64,000 bases of DNA from the NCBI GenBank assembly GCA_029262735.1, contig JAJCYY010000052.1, positions 18,343 to 82,342 on the forward strand, written 5' to 3'. How positions within the stretch are numbered: position 1 is the first letter of the stretch; the number at the start of each line of letters is the position of its first letter. Source of the stretch: Chloroflexota bacterium. Lineage in GTDB: Bacteria; Chloroflexota; Dehalococcoidia; Lucifugimonadales; Lucifugimonadaceae. Both the position numbers and the translations under genes were made by a program. Below, piece after piece: positions 18,634 to 28,935 of the stretch. The notes below the pieces were generated by a model, which searched no databases, had not been told where the DNA came from, and worked only from the letters and a program-made list of their open reading frames with translations.

Positions 18634-20022
18634 ATGGGGGCCAGCGTAACCTTGATATTTATTGGCGCGTTAGCAGCGTTGCTAGCCGTCATCCGAACCG
18701 CGCGCGTCCGCGAGATTAAGCTATCTCTTCGAGATCCACATGCGATATTAGAACACGTTGAAATTCTAAATCCGTGGTCAAGCAAGACGCCACGACTCAG
18801 AAGATTTGCCTTCTATATTGTAATAATCCCACTGGTTTTAGGAATCTTCATATTGGCACGTGACGCGGTATCACCCCCTAATAAAATTGTCGCAGGGGCG
18901 AATCAACCAGGGAATGCGCAATTCTTAAACAAATTAGGAGAGGCCAACGTAGAAAGTCCTGAACAAATAAAAATTGGAGAAACAGGCCTGATTTCGTTGA
19001 CGCTTGGTGAAACGGACGATGTCAGCGGTAAACGAATTGTGTTTGTTACCTCGACATCTGGAACGGCGGTTGCTGGTACAGCTTCTATCGGTGGTAGTGG
19101 ACGGCAGTCAGGGAGCGTAAGTGATGTACCAATGTGGTCGGAGATGAGAGCGCGTCTAAATGCGCCGTTCCTTGATTTCAGTGAATCTGGCTGGATTGAA
19201 AAGCACTTAACACGTGAAAATCCCTCGGCAACATGGTCCTGGCGCGTTGCTCCAAAACTACCATTTATCGGCGATCAAACGGCGAATATTGACCTCGACG
19301 GTCCAGATGGGACAAACATTAACATTGCGTTTGAGATACCCATTTTTGTCACGATCGGCACTCAACCAGGTACACCCACACCGACTCCTCGGACTTCGTC
19401 ACCAACAATGACGACCACCGTGACTCCATCGCCTGCGCGGACCGCTACTCCGACACCGGCCCCGACACCGTCTCCGTCCCCATCGTCAACGCTGAACACC
19501 CCTACGCCGACTCCGGCTCCGACTCCATCGCCTACGCGGACCGCCACTCCGACACTGACTCCGTCTCCGCCGCCTACGCTGAACACCCCTACGCCGACTC
19601 CGGCTCTGACTCCATTGCCTACGCGGACCGCCACTCCGGTGCCGTCCGGAACTCCGACTCCGACTCCGACGCCCCAGCTATTGCTGATCAGATCGGTCGG
19701 AACGGTTGACGACGGCAACGGCGAAGACGACGGGTTCAATCTCGTGGATCCAAGCCAGGACGTTTTCGACCCGCTAACCGGCGTCGACGACACTGCCATA
19801 GTCTTTCTGAGCGACAGGCCTGAATTTCCCTTATTCGGATCCGAAAATGAAGTTGTGTTAGTTCTAGCAGGTACGTTCGTACAGATCGATGGCTTGAGGG
19901 TGATCTCGGTACTTGACTCCGGAGACCGACAGACCCTGAGGCCGCCGGTACTACTGATTCTCCAGACCAGCCAGTCCTATGTTGCCGGCACACGGATTGA
20001 CATTCTGTATAGGAGTTTCTAA
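18634..20022 (+). CDS. Membrane-anchored protein with Thr/Pro-repeat linker
   Basis: Two hydrophobic segments (residues about 4-22 and 56-76) flank a short cytoplasmic stretch, placing the rest outside. Residues about 85-245 form a beta-rich domain ([20 protein letters not shown]). Residues 250-345 are tandem [15 protein letters not shown] repeats encoded by DNA units of 99 and 87 bp starting at 19426, 19525 and 19612. A C-terminal domain of about 110 residues follows. No known family; a surface protein is the likely role. Codon use is AT-richer in the first third than in the repeats. Confidence 0.7.
   Translation: MGASVTLIFIGALAALLAVIRTARVREIKLSLRDPHAILEHVEILNPWSSKTPRLRRFAFYIVIIPLVLGIFILARDAVSPPNKIVAGANQPGNAQFLNKLGEANVESPEQIKIGETGLISLTLGETDDVSGKRIVFVTSTSGTAVAGTASIGGSGRQSGSVSDVPMWSEMRARLNAPFLDFSESGWIEKHLTRENPSATWSWRVAPKLPFIGDQTANIDLDGPDGTNINIAFEIPIFVTIGTQPGTPTPTPRTSSPTMTTTVTPSPARTATPTPAPTPSPSPSSTLNTPTPTPAPTPSPTRTATPTLTPSPPPTLNTPTPTPALTPLPTRTATPVPSGTPTPTPTPQLLLIRSVGTVDDGNGEDDGFNLVDPSQDVFDPLTGVDDTAIVFLSDRPEFPLFGSENEVVLVLAGTFVQIDGLRVISVLDSGDRQTLRPPVLLILQTSQSYVAGTRIDILYRSF
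19426..19660 (+). repeat. Tandem repeat coding a Thr/Pro linker
   Basis: Units begin CCATCGCCTGCGCGG, CCATCGCCTACGCGG and CCATTGCCTACGCGG, spaced 99 and 87 bases. The repeat keeps frame and is a likely site of length variation. Confidence 0.8.
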
Positions 20023-20092
20023 AGGATATGTGCTGCAGAATTTATTCAGACCCATCGCCAACTAAATAATCACTTAAACGGACTCAACTCAA

Positions 20093-20920
20093 ATGACGAC
20101 AATAAATAATCCCGCAACCCCCGGAACCTTCCAGCCGCAGGCGCTGATCAGCGTTGAAGAGAGGATGGCGGCGCATCCCGAGCCTCGCTGGTCGGAGAAG
20201 GTGGTGATGGACGGGCGCAACCGGGTGGCGATGATCTCTTCGCCTGCGGGAACGCCGGGAGACCCGCACCTGCACCCTGACTTCAACGAGTGGTGGGTGA
20301 TCCTGAATGACGAGGTCCAGTACACGATCGGCGAACACGAGGCGTTCGTTGCGAAGTTCGGTAGCGTGGTGATTGCGCCGTGCGGCTACCGGCACGACAT
20401 CCAGTCGTTCAAGGGCGAAAACTGCGTTCGGGCAGTGGTTGGTCCGGAGACTTCTAACCATGATCTGAAGGGTGTTGAGCCGGTGCGGCAGGTGCCGCTG
20501 GACGATCTCGATCCGCCGAACCGCATCCACACGTCGCTCGATTACATGATCGCCCGGCACGGTCTGGAGAAGTCGTGGTCAGAGGAGGTTCTGCTGGATC
20601 AGCGCAACCGGGCGAACCTGATTCACCAGATGCCGAGTTCCGGGAACCGCCCGCACTGGCACCCGGATATGGATGAGTGGTGGGTGGTGATGAAGGGTGA
20701 GGTTGAGTGGCGGGTTGGTGGCGGCACGGAGGGGCGCGGGCCGGAACCCACGGATGTGTTCCGGGCGAAGAAGGGCGACATCGTGTTCGTGGAGTCCGGC
20801 CGCGCACACGCGATCGATACGGTGGGCGACGAGTCGTCGATCAGGCTGGCGGTGACTTCACCGGACGTGATCCACTACTACCTGGACGACCCGAATGCAC
20901 CGAGGCCGCCGCGGGATTAG
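20093..20920 (+). CDS. Bicupin protein
   Basis: Two similar cupin halves: the first with DPHLHPDFNEWWVIL and YRHD, the second with RPHWHPDMDEWWVVM and RAHAID. Each carries the HxH...E and distal H metal ligands. The paired WW after the acid is unusual and identical in both halves, indicating internal duplication. Bicupins include dioxygenases and oxalate decarboxylases; the reaction is not predictable. Confidence 0.8.
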   Translation: MTTINNPATPGTFQPQALISVEERMAAHPEPRWSEKVVMDGRNRVAMISSPAGTPGDPHLHPDFNEWWVILNDEVQYTIGEHEAFVAKFGSVVIAPCGYRHDIQSFKGENCVRAVVGPETSNHDLKGVEPVRQVPLDDLDPPNRIHTSLDYMIARHGLEKSWSEEVLLDQRNRANLIHQMPSSGNRPHWHPDMDEWWVVMKGEVEWRVGGGTEGRGPEPTDVFRAKKGDIVFVESGRAHAIDTVGDESSIRLAVTSPDVIHYYLDDPNAPRPPRD

Positions 20921-21055
20921 GCAGAGGGCGGCGGGCTGTGCGGCTGATGCTATGAGCGAGTTTGGACCGTTCAACCACCAGGCGTTTCTTTGTCCGATCA
21001 ACGTAAATTCATCGGACGTTAGAAGGCAGACGGAGACCTTCGGAGGGGGTAGAAG

Positions 21056-21925
21056 ATGAAGTGTTTCGTGATCATGCCATACGCTGAGCAGTTCGGCGAT
21101 GTCTACGCCACGATCAAGAGAGCCGTTGGTTCGATAGAAGAGGTGGAGGTGGAGTGCCTCAGGCTCGATGAGATGAAGGCAGCCGGACGGATCACTGACG
21201 ACCTGCTCCGAGAGCTCAACGCGGCGGCAGTCTGCGTTGCTGACCTCACAGGGAACAATCCGAACGTGATGTGGGAGGTCGGCTATGCGATGGCGCTCGA
21301 CAAACCCGTCATCTTCATCTCCCAGGAAGGGAGCACACGTCCGTTCGATATCAAGGACATGCGGATAAATGAGTATGAACGAGACTCACTTGAAAGTACG
21401 TTAGAAAAGCGTCTCACCGAGTCGTTTCGCGCAACGCTCAGCCAGATTACGCAGGAGCGAACTGATGTCCTCAGACCTATGCCCGGGGCCAGTGCGCTGT
21501 CGATGGCCGTAACGGGATCAATGAACGCGAATCGCTCCAAGTGCCATCGTCGACTCGAAACTCTCCTCGAGCCATACCTGGGCAGAGATGTCGCCTGGTA
21601 CTGCGGTTCGTATGGTGACGTTGACCAGGTCGCTGTCGAATTCCTCACAGAAAGGAATGAGAAGGTCGTCGTAGTCGGGTACGACTCGTTCGACATTTCC
21701 AAGCCGATGCTTACCCTGGTTGAGGAGAACAAGCTCCCGTTCGTTGATGCAGGAAGTGAGCAGCTACCAAAGGGAATACGCGGTCCAACCGATCGCGACG
21801 TACTGTTCTTGACTAAGGCGGACGCGGTCGTTTTGCTGTGGAATGGTCACAGCCAGGGAACGCTTGAACTGATCGATTGGTACAGGACCCAACACAAAGA
21901 TCACGTTGTCGGCTTCGTCGGCTGA
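21056..21925 (+). CDS. Nucleoside deoxyribosyltransferase-like domain fused to SLOG-like domain
   Basis: GGAGG lies nine bases upstream. Residues 1-125 look like the nucleoside 2-deoxyribosyltransferase/STALD family: MKCFVIMPYAEQF, CVADLTGNNPNVMWEVGYAMA (catalytic-type glutamate) and PVIFISQ. Residues about 155-289 resemble a SLOG (Rossmann, DprA/LOG-like) domain: SMAVTGS, WYCGSYGDVDQVAVEFL, KVVVVGYDSFD and ADAVVLLWNG. Both domain families occur in nucleotide-based conflict and signalling systems (described by Burroughs and colleagues). It is a lone gene here. Confidence 0.7.
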   Translation: MKCFVIMPYAEQFGDVYATIKRAVGSIEEVEVECLRLDEMKAAGRITDDLLRELNAAAVCVADLTGNNPNVMWEVGYAMALDKPVIFISQEGSTRPFDIKDMRINEYERDSLESTLEKRLTESFRATLSQITQERTDVLRPMPGASALSMAVTGSMNANRSKCHRRLETLLEPYLGRDVAWYCGSYGDVDQVAVEFLTERNEKVVVVGYDSFDISKPMLTLVEENKLPFVDAGSEQLPKGIRGPTDRDVLFLTKADAVVLLWNGHSQGTLELIDWYRTQHKDHVVGFVG

Positions 21926-22679
21926 CCTGCTCCGCGAGTCTCGATTCGGCGTGAACGCAGGATCCCGGCGTGATTTGTCCTTCGGTTGGGAGGACTGGAT
22001 CCCTTGACGCTTGCGCGGCTAGCCTTCGGCCCGGCTGGCGATTTTCTTCCTTGTCCCACTTCTACCAGTGGAAGTAGGCGCAGAAGCACGGAGGGGTCGT
22101 GTCATTCCGAGCCGGGGCGGCCGTGTGCGCGTGAAGGGAGTCATCTTGAGACTGCCGAAGGGCCGTTCGGCTTCGCTCAAGGAACACATCACGTTTCCTG
22201 AGGCCGCCATCTCCGATTAGATGATCGCCAAATCCCCTCTCCCAGAGTCGGCGGATCCGGGTGCCCGTTTGCCGGGCGCGGGTGAGGGTCGTTTTGTCTC
22301 TCTGTCATTCCGAACTCGATTCGGAATCTCCTTGAGACTTGTTTGCGAGAGATGCTGAATCAAGTTCAGCATGACAAATTCTCCCTCCCTGACAAGGAGG
22401 GCAGTCGGTACGCGTGAAGCTGGTAGCGATCTGCTTGACCATTGAACTATGAATCAACCTCGCCGGGTGTCTCCAATTCATATCTCAGGGTTACCCCTGA
22501 AGCGACTCCGGATATCACGGTACCGGGGTATGGGGTGGTGATGGTGCATGTTGCCCAAGTTTCCCGGCATGCAACAGGCCTGGTCGGGTGCACCGTGTAA
22601 CCAGAGGTCACGTTGAACCTCAGGGGAGCGGCCAACGGCTCGGCTCCCACGGTATGCACCAAGGGGGAGCAACGTAGCG
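21926..22679. repeat. Repeat-laden spacer
   Basis: Holds palindromes TTCCGAA/TTCGGAA (22309-22327) and TGCTGAA/TTCAGCA (22353-22371), a partial CTCCCTCCC hairpin (22381-22400) and a GAGAGGGGATTT-like word. The reverse strand near 22430-22455 reads ATAGTTCAATGGTCAAGCA, reminiscent of a tRNA D-arm, but no cloverleaf can be completed. Confidence 0.55.
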
Positions 22680-22922
22680 ATGGACACAACTTTGTTCGCA
22701 TTGGAGCAGCAGAAGCTGGCACGCATCGATGAGGATGTTGCTCGCAAGCAGCGTCGGGTTACGGGTGATGTCTCGAAGCCAGTACGGCCCAACAGAAAGT
22801 TGTCTCTCGTCCGTGTTCTGCCGCTCAGTAGCCTCTCCGAGGCTGCTGCCGCAGTCCTGGCGACGGTAGCCGTTGGTGGAGTGGCGATGGCCGTGGCGAA
22901 AGTCGCTGCTGGCATTTCATGA
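22680..22922 (+). CDS. Small hypothetical protein (doubtful)
   Basis: Eighty codons with GGGGGAG ten to sixteen bases before the ATG. It begins MDTTLFALEQQKLARIDED and ends in an Ala/Val-rich hydrophobic stretch, so one membrane helix is possible. No family recognised. Confidence 0.35.
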   Translation: MDTTLFALEQQKLARIDEDVARKQRRVTGDVSKPVRPNRKLSLVRVLPLSSLSEAAAAVLATVAVGGVAMAVAKVAAGIS

Positions 22923-23092
22923 ATGGACCATCACCTCAGCCCCCATACCGGCGGAGACCGCGCAGGGAGTCATTCACTCTCTGCGCTGTTTCGCGTCCGG
23001 GGCAGCCCGTACAGGTTGATCTCTAGCCCAGCCAGAAATTCAGGGATAACCCGGTGGAGATCTATTTCAACCGGCCCTAAGTTAAAACGGTC

Positions 23093-23791
23093 ATGCACGC
23101 AGACCTCAATTCCCCAGCAACGGACGGACCGTCCGCTATACGAGTGCTCATCGTGGACGATCAGGTTTTCTTCACTGAGCTCCTGGCGCGCGGCCTGTCG
23201 ATGGAACCGACTATCGACGTGGTGGGTGTCGCCCACGATGGCGACTCGGCCGTGAGGGTTGCATCCGCTGAAAAGCCGGATGCGGTATTGATGGACATTG
23301 AGATGCCCGGAGAGATAGACGGGATCGAGGCGGGAACGCAGATAAAGTGCGCAAACCCGGACACCGGAATCGTCCTGCTCTCGATGCATCGAGACCCCCG
23401 GTTCTTCACCTACCTCCCGTTCGATCAGAGCAGTGGATGGTCGTACCTGCTGAAGGACTCTGTGCCGGACATGAGTGTGTTGTTAAGGGCGATCGACGGC
23501 AGCGTCCGGGGATGGCCGGTTCTTGATCCGACGGTTACGGCAACTCTACGGCCGCGACAAGATACACCGCTGGATAATTTGACAGAGCGACAACGGGATG
23601 TCCTCAAACTAATCGCTGAAGGTCACACTAACGCCGGGATAGCGGAGAAGCTGTTCCTGGAAGAAAAGACCATCGAAACCTATATCAGCGCCGTCTACCG
23701 GGAGTTCGGACTTTCTCGGGAGTCCGGCCTTCATGCTCGCGTCAGCGCGACGCTCATCTTCCTGAGAAACTCTGTGGCTGAGCGCGGCTAG
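23093..23791 (+). CDS. NarL/LuxR-family response regulator
   Basis: Receiver domain with LIVDDQ, the phosphoacceptor in DAVLMDIEMPG, and the conserved lysine in YLLKDSV; a LuxR-type HTH follows (LTERQRDVLKLIAEGHTNAGIAEKLFLEEKTIETYISAVY). It is the natural partner of the histidine kinase encoded convergently; the two genes overlap by 38 bases at their 3' ends. Confidence 0.93.
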   Translation: MHADLNSPATDGPSAIRVLIVDDQVFFTELLARGLSMEPTIDVVGVAHDGDSAVRVASAEKPDAVLMDIEMPGEIDGIEAGTQIKCANPDTGIVLLSMHRDPRFFTYLPFDQSSGWSYLLKDSVPDMSVLLRAIDGSVRGWPVLDPTVTATLRPRQDTPLDNLTERQRDVLKLIAEGHTNAGIAEKLFLEEKTIETYISAVYREFGLSRESGLHARVSATLIFLRNSVAERG

Positions 23792-26009
23792 CAAGCCCTA
23801 TCTGTTCGTCCTCGTGGTCGATCTGCCTGTTTACGCTACTAAGCGGTACCCTCACTTCGACCACCGTCCCGGACCCGGGCGCGCTGGAGATCGTTGCCTC
23901 TCCGCCCGCGAACGATGCGTAGTCCTTGATCGTCGCAAGGCCGAGCCCGCCGGCTGTCCCCGTCTCGAACCCGGGGCCATCGTCCTTCACCGAGCAAACA
24001 ATCTCTCCACCGGGGTCCAGCTCCACGTTGACCGTTACGTTGCAGTCGCCGACGTGTTTCGCGACGTTGTTAAACGCCTCCTCAGTGACCCGATACAGGG
24101 CGAGCCGGACACCAATGGGTACCGCGTCGCGACTCGATCCATCGAACGCCCTCAGCCTTTCGCCTATATTCAGGCTCACGTCAAGCGGCCCTGTATAGCG
24201 GTCGCAGAGAGACTCAATAGAAGGAACCAGTCCCATGCGAACTATGGCCGGGTGAAGGCGGTGGCTGAGTTCCCTGATCTCGTTCTGGGCAAGGTTATCG
24301 ATGGAACTGACAATACTCGTAATCTCGCCGGTGTCTCCGTTGTTTGAATCATCCTTGACCAGTTGACGGAGGGAGATGCTCGCTGCCACAAGCTGACCCT
24401 GGATAGTGCCGTGCAGCTCGGTTGCTATCTGCTGCCTGACACTCTCCTGGGCAGTGACGAGGCGTGCACGTGAAAGTCTCAACTCTTGAATCGTTCTCTG
24501 TAGTTGCTCAAACAGTTGAACTGCACGCGCTGCCGGACCCGCCTGTCGGGCGATATTTTCAAGCAGAAGTTCGTCGCGGTCGGTGTATCGCTCGCCGGGC
24601 CGTCGCGGCCATACCGTGACGTTGCCCACCCTGTCTCCCTGGTAGACCAGGGGAAGTTCGACGACCTCAGAAGGGTCGAACTGAAACACGTCCGCTCCGC
24701 GCGAGACGTATTCAGCTGCAAGCATTTCAGGACCGTCTTCGTCGGCCCGAAGGTAGATACGCGCCCGCGGTGCGTTGATCCCCTCTCCGATGGTCTCAAT
24801 GACGCTCCGGAGCACCGCCCGCGGATCCCCGGAGACCTCGAGCGTCCTGCCGAATTCCGTTAACACCTCCAGTGGCCGGTCTCGCCGACCGTAGGTCAGG
24901 CGTTCGGCAAAGCGCCTCAGGTTCGCGCGAGTCTGTAGGAGTGCCAGGCCGAAGATCGCAGTGAACAGCGCTGTGAGCGCTGTGCTGAACCAGACGCTTA
25001 TCACGGCGGCCGCAATCCCTACGATGCCGGTGTAGGTAGTGAGGCCGAGGATACCGAGACCGATGTGCATCGCACGCCGGCGCAGCGTCACGTTCATGTC
25101 CCACAGTCTGAAATAGAGAACAGACGCGCCGATTGAGATCGGGAACAGGACCAACAGCAACGCGGCAACTCCAAGGCCAAGCGTGAGCCATATAACGCGG
25201 GCTGCTTCCGACTCATTTGTGGCCGGTATCTCGGGGAGCCCGTGTCGTATCAGACCTGATACGAATGCGGTGACGATTCCCACCAGCACCCAGCCGATGC
25301 GAAGCCTGTCGATAGCTTCAACAGACGAACGCAGCTTTGTGACTTGCGCGGCGATCCCCGAGCCGGTCCATGCGACGAATACCAGGAACCCGTAAGTGCC
25401 CAGGTCGCTTCCAGGAAAGGGGTTGAACGGTGCACGCGGCGCGATCAGCCAGATGACGCAGGCCACCGTCCAGCCACCCGCCAGCACTGCAATCCACTTA
25501 CGATCGAACCTGCCATTTGGAAACAGGTAGTACGTCATTAGGAAAACCCATGTGCCTATCGCCGTAATGGTCCGCTGCAGGACCCGCCAGGCGGTGTGTT
25601 CCGTGCGCAGTGCGTCGGTGAAGTCAAGTGGTGTGATCAGCCAGGTAACACACAGCAAGGCTGCGAGCAGCGCTGTGAGGTTGCTTGACCGCTTGGCGAG
25701 GATCGTAAGACCAACCACTGCGAACGCCAGTACAACTCCGAGCTGCAGGGCGACTTGGTAGGCAATGTACGCGTCGTTGCCCAACCCGTGCTCAGCAAGC
25801 GTCTCGGCTTCGCCATCTGTGAGCAGGAAAAGGTTGTTACATGGGGCCGCGGGACATCGTTCACTCAGCCGGTCAATGAACAGCGGCATTCCGGCGAACG
25901 CCAGGACAAGTGACGCGGCCAGGGCCAGGACAATCACTGCATGGGCAACATTCAGCCATGTGCCACCGATGACCCGGCTGTTCCGACGGTCACTCGCGAC
26001 TGAGGTCAT
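23754..26009 (-). CDS. Membrane histidine kinase (HisKA_3 type) with GAF-like domain
   Basis: About ten hydrophobic segments occupy residues 1-370. A GAF-like domain follows (about 395-520), then a dimerisation box ATELHGTIQGQLVAAS with the phosphoacceptor histidine and a HATPase_c domain (EEAFNNVAKHV, VKDDGPGFE, GLGLATIKDYA). This is the NarX/DesK-like group that signals to LuxR regulators. The stimulus is unknown; the large membrane region suggests sensing within or at the membrane. Confidence 0.92.
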   Translation of the reverse strand: MTSVASDRRNSRVIGGTWLNVAHAVIVLALAASLVLAFAGMPLFIDRLSERCPAAPCNNLFLLTDGEAETLAEHGLGNDAYIAYQVALQLGVVLAFAVVGLTILAKRSSNLTALLAALLCVTWLITPLDFTDALRTEHTAWRVLQRTITAIGTWVFLMTYYLFPNGRFDRKWIAVLAGGWTVACVIWLIAPRAPFNPFPGSDLGTYGFLVFVAWTGSGIAAQVTKLRSSVEAIDRLRIGWVLVGIVTAFVSGLIRHGLPEIPATNESEAARVIWLTLGLGVAALLLVLFPISIGASVLYFRLWDMNVTLRRRAMHIGLGILGLTTYTGIVGIAAAVISVWFSTALTALFTAIFGLALLQTRANLRRFAERLTYGRRDRPLEVLTEFGRTLEVSGDPRAVLRSVIETIGEGINAPRARIYLRADEDGPEMLAAEYVSRGADVFQFDPSEVVELPLVYQGDRVGNVTVWPRRPGERYTDRDELLLENIARQAGPAARAVQLFEQLQRTIQELRLSRARLVTAQESVRQQIATELHGTIQGQLVAASISLRQLVKDDSNNGDTGEITSIVSSIDNLAQNEIRELSHRLHPAIVRMGLVPSIESLCDRYTGPLDVSLNIGERLRAFDGSSRDAVPIGVRLALYRVTEEAFNNVAKHVGDCNVTVNVELDPGGEIVCSVKDDGPGFETGTAGGLGLATIKDYASFAGGEATISSAPGSGTVVEVRVPLSSVNRQIDHEDEQIGLASRAQPQSFSGR

Positions 26010-26220
26010 CGACGGCTCGACTCCACAGCTGAGGCGTGCGGGCTCTAAGTGTCACCATCTTACAATGATGGTTAGTTGTGCTCAGAACCTGATTCACGCG
26101 GACCTGCCTCTGAGAACAAAGCTACTCACGCGCGACAGACACGGGAAGCATCTCGCTCTCCCGTGTCTGTTGTGTCTGCTTGAATCGCCGGAATCTTTCA
26201 ACCCGGCGACGTTATTTCAC

Positions 26221-28935
26221 TCAGAGCACTATCCAGCGCTGGTTGGTGCCACCGTGGCAACCCCACTGCTGGAGGTTAGCGCCATTCTTCGAGTCCCGAG
26301 CTGCGATGTCCAGGCACGCACCGCTCGAGATGTTGACCACCATCAAGGAGTGGTCGTCGGCCGGTTCCAGGCTCCACCGCTGACTTTCACCGCCGTTGCA
26401 CCCGAACTGCTCGATGTTGGCTCCGTAGTCCAGGCTGCCATCTGCTACGTCCAGGCACCGACCGCTGCCCTGATTGACGATCAGGTACTGTCCGTCCGTG
26501 CTCGACCGCAACTCCCATCGCTGGTTGTCTCCACTGTGGCAACCCCATTGCTGCACGTTCGCCCCGTCGTCCTTGCTTCTCGCAGCAACGTCCAGGCACT
26601 TCGTGGAGTTCACGTTGATGAGCAGCACTGACGACAGCCGGTGACGGGGCATGTGACCGTTATCGAATTCTGCACCGGCAAAGATGTTCTCTCTCAGCCA
26701 CGCGTACTTCCTGTAGAGGAGATCATTGCCGGCGCGCAGATCATCGGCAATCCAGACCCTCATGTCCTCGCCACGGGCGGTGTAGGCGAGCATTCCGTAC
26801 AGGAAGGAGTGCTGGCGGGTTCCGACGTCGTAGTTCCCAGACCACCCGGTGAAGCCTCTGCAACGGCCGGCCAGGTCCGCCAGGCACGCCGCCGCGCTGC
26901 CGGTTTTCTCTCCGAACAGGTCGAATGCGACCGCGATCTCTTCGTCGGCGATGAACTCGGACAACAGGTTTGTAGCCGGACCTTTGCAGCTGTCCGAGCG
27001 GTCGCACAGCCCCAGGGACGAAGCGATTGAGTGCCCGAGCTCTTCGAGAGCCGGGACGTAGTTCATTGCAGCGTCGAGGTTCGTGTTCGGTCCGACGTAT
27101 GCCGCGCCGATGAACTGCGTATGGATCCAGGCGGTGTAGAACGTGTCCAACCCGGCGTTTCGCATCGTCCTTTCGAACGCATTTCTAACAAGCCAGTCCG
27201 GGATCACCATCATCGCGAAACCGACCTCGGTCGTGATGGGCAGTTCCGTGATCGGTACGGTGTCTACGTCCGGGCACTTGACCATTTTGTGGCCACCCGG
27301 TGGCTGGACGTAGCCTGTGCACCAATCAATCCCGATGCGTGCCTCCGCAAGCCGCTGCGTCATGTAGGAACGACTCAGGTTGACGAAGCTCACCGCACCT
27401 TCTTTCGAGGATCCAACTGACAGCACGTCATTCCCGAAGTTGGGTCGCTGGCACTCTGGCGAACGGGGGTCGATACACTTCTGAATACTGGCAATGCTTG
27501 GTCGACTAGAGAACGCATCTTCTGAAGTGCCGACCGAAACCCATCTCCCTCCTTGCCGCAGATCGCCGTCGGCGTTTGCCGAGTCCAGGAAGTACCAGTC
27601 AATTCCGCCGCGCTCAGTCAGGAACGCGGCCGTCAGTTTGTTGCGGTAGACCTCGACGGACGCGAGCGGGTAGGTTCCCAACCGCGAATCGAACCTGCTG
27701 ACGAACTGGGTCCGAACGACAGACGAGCCTGCTCCGACCAGGATTCGGGCGTGCCGCAGATGATGCAACTCAACCAATCCGCCGGGACCGACGTCCGTGA
27801 ACGCCGTAGCGTATGCCCAGTGGAATTCATCACCGAGCATTTCCACGTTGGATATGTCCAGGAATGACTGCCCTTGCCCGTCCTTCACGTACTCGACAGG
27901 CGAGAAGGAGCCCCAATCACCGTTGGTGGATTTCTGGCTGTGGGCCGCCACCATCGTGTCGGTGTCACTCCTGATCACCGCCAGAACCTCGCTGGTGGCG
28001 GACATACCGGCACCGGGATTATCGCCATCACTACCGATCGTCGCTTCAATCCCGCCGGCCCAGCGCCGAGGATTGTCTACCAGTTGCCAGTCTTTGTTGA
28101 ACAGCCTGTAGACAGTGATGGGCGAGTCCGCTGTCCTTCCGGCCTCGGAGTGCAGGACGTGAAAATTGACCTCACCGTCATCAGTAGCAGTAGCAGAGAT
28201 CCTCCCGTCTGCTTTACCAACGGGGACGATCCTTGTCCAGTCGGTCCAACCGGCCTTGACAGTCCGGCTGGCCTGGTACACCGCGCCGTCGGTGCCCCGT
28301 GCAACAAGGTGTAACCGATCTCCGGCGTTCACAAAAACGGCGGCGTCCCGGCGGGCGAATTCCTGATCTCCCAGCTGCTTCCAGTCACTCCAGTCGTCCG
28401 GTGCGGTCGCAGACGTTACGTACATTCCGCCATCCGATCGAACCACAGCTACGGTAGCCAGGCCATCAAACTTCGACAGTTTTTGACCTACCTTGCCGAT
28501 AACTCCGATCAGCGGGTCGCCGTCGGAAATTCCGGGCAGCAGGGTGGACCACCCTGCCTGCACGACCGCCGGGACCGGTTCCGGCGCAGGTTCTGCTTTG
28601 TCGAGCTTTGTCGATGACGCGGTCGGGTCCGGTGTCGGGGAGTCTCCCGGATCCGGCGTCGGAGTCGACGAGTCAGCCGCTCCGGCTTCGGATGCAGGTG
28701 TAGGGTCATGGGTTGTGTTGCCCGGTATTGCCGTGCGCTCGACCGTCGGCTTGTCGGATGGTGTCGGCGTAGGGTCTTCCGCAAGGTCGGACGAACAAGC
28801 GATGACTGCAACAAACAGCGTGATCGCCAGGACAAGGCTGATCCTGGTCGCCCAGCCCGGGCCAAATTTTTCAATACTTGACGCCCTCTTCGAGCCCGAG
28901 GAACTGGCGTCAACAGCGACAGAATTCTTCAACAT
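26221..28935 (-). CDS. Large lipoprotein with propeller-like domain and C-terminal ricin-type lectin
   Basis: A long N-terminal leader contains a hydrophobic run ending in lipobox VIAC; a Pro/Thr/Asp-rich linker follows to about residue 130. Residues about 130-480 have repeated DWSDWKQLG/WTDWTRI strands like PLL-type beta-propellers. A central alpha region (about 550-770, with ALEELGHSIASSLGL) resembles but lacks a true HExxH zinc-protease motif. The last 130 residues hold three ricin-B repeats, each ending QRW (QWGCHSGDNQRW, QFGCNGGESQRW, QWGCHGGTNQRW), which bind carbohydrates. Likely a surface protein that binds or acts on glycans. Confidence 0.85.
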   Translation of the reverse strand: MLKNSVAVDASSSGSKRASSIEKFGPGWATRISLVLAITLFVAVIACSSDLAEDPTPTPSDKPTVERTAIPGNTTHDPTPASEAGAADSSTPTPDPGDSPTPDPTASSTKLDKAEPAPEPVPAVVQAGWSTLLPGISDGDPLIGVIGKVGQKLSKFDGLATVAVVRSDGGMYVTSATAPDDWSDWKQLGDQEFARRDAAVFVNAGDRLHLVARGTDGAVYQASRTVKAGWTDWTRIVPVGKADGRISATATDDGEVNFHVLHSEAGRTADSPITVYRLFNKDWQLVDNPRRWAGGIEATIGSDGDNPGAGMSATSEVLAVIRSDTDTMVAAHSQKSTNGDWGSFSPVEYVKDGQGQSFLDISNVEMLGDEFHWAYATAFTDVGPGGLVELHHLRHARILVGAGSSVVRTQFVSRFDSRLGTYPLASVEVYRNKLTAAFLTERGGIDWYFLDSANADGDLRQGGRWVSVGTSEDAFSSRPSIASIQKCIDPRSPECQRPNFGNDVLSVGSSKEGAVSFVNLSRSYMTQRLAEARIGIDWCTGYVQPPGGHKMVKCPDVDTVPITELPITTEVGFAMMVIPDWLVRNAFERTMRNAGLDTFYTAWIHTQFIGAAYVGPNTNLDAAMNYVPALEELGHSIASSLGLCDRSDSCKGPATNLLSEFIADEEIAVAFDLFGEKTGSAAACLADLAGRCRGFTGWSGNYDVGTRQHSFLYGMLAYTARGEDMRVWIADDLRAGNDLLYRKYAWLRENIFAGAEFDNGHMPRHRLSSVLLINVNSTKCLDVAARSKDDGANVQQWGCHSGDNQRWELRSSTDGQYLIVNQGSGRCLDVADGSLDYGANIEQFGCNGGESQRWSLEPADDHSLMVVNISSGACLDIAARDSKNGANLQQWGCHGGTNQRWIVL

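Noticed and set aside
19362..19799. Minus-strand Gly/Val-rich protein
   Set aside because: It is the antisense of the Thr/Pro tandem repeat; composition is a mirror artefact.
22425..22460. tRNA gene on the minus strand
   Set aside because: A D-arm-like GTTCAATGGTCAAGC is present, but no anticodon stem, T-arm or acceptor pairing can be completed.
26221..28935. Zinc metalloprotease domain (ALEELGHSIA)
   Set aside because: The motif is EELGH, not HExxH, and no downstream ligand pattern is visible.
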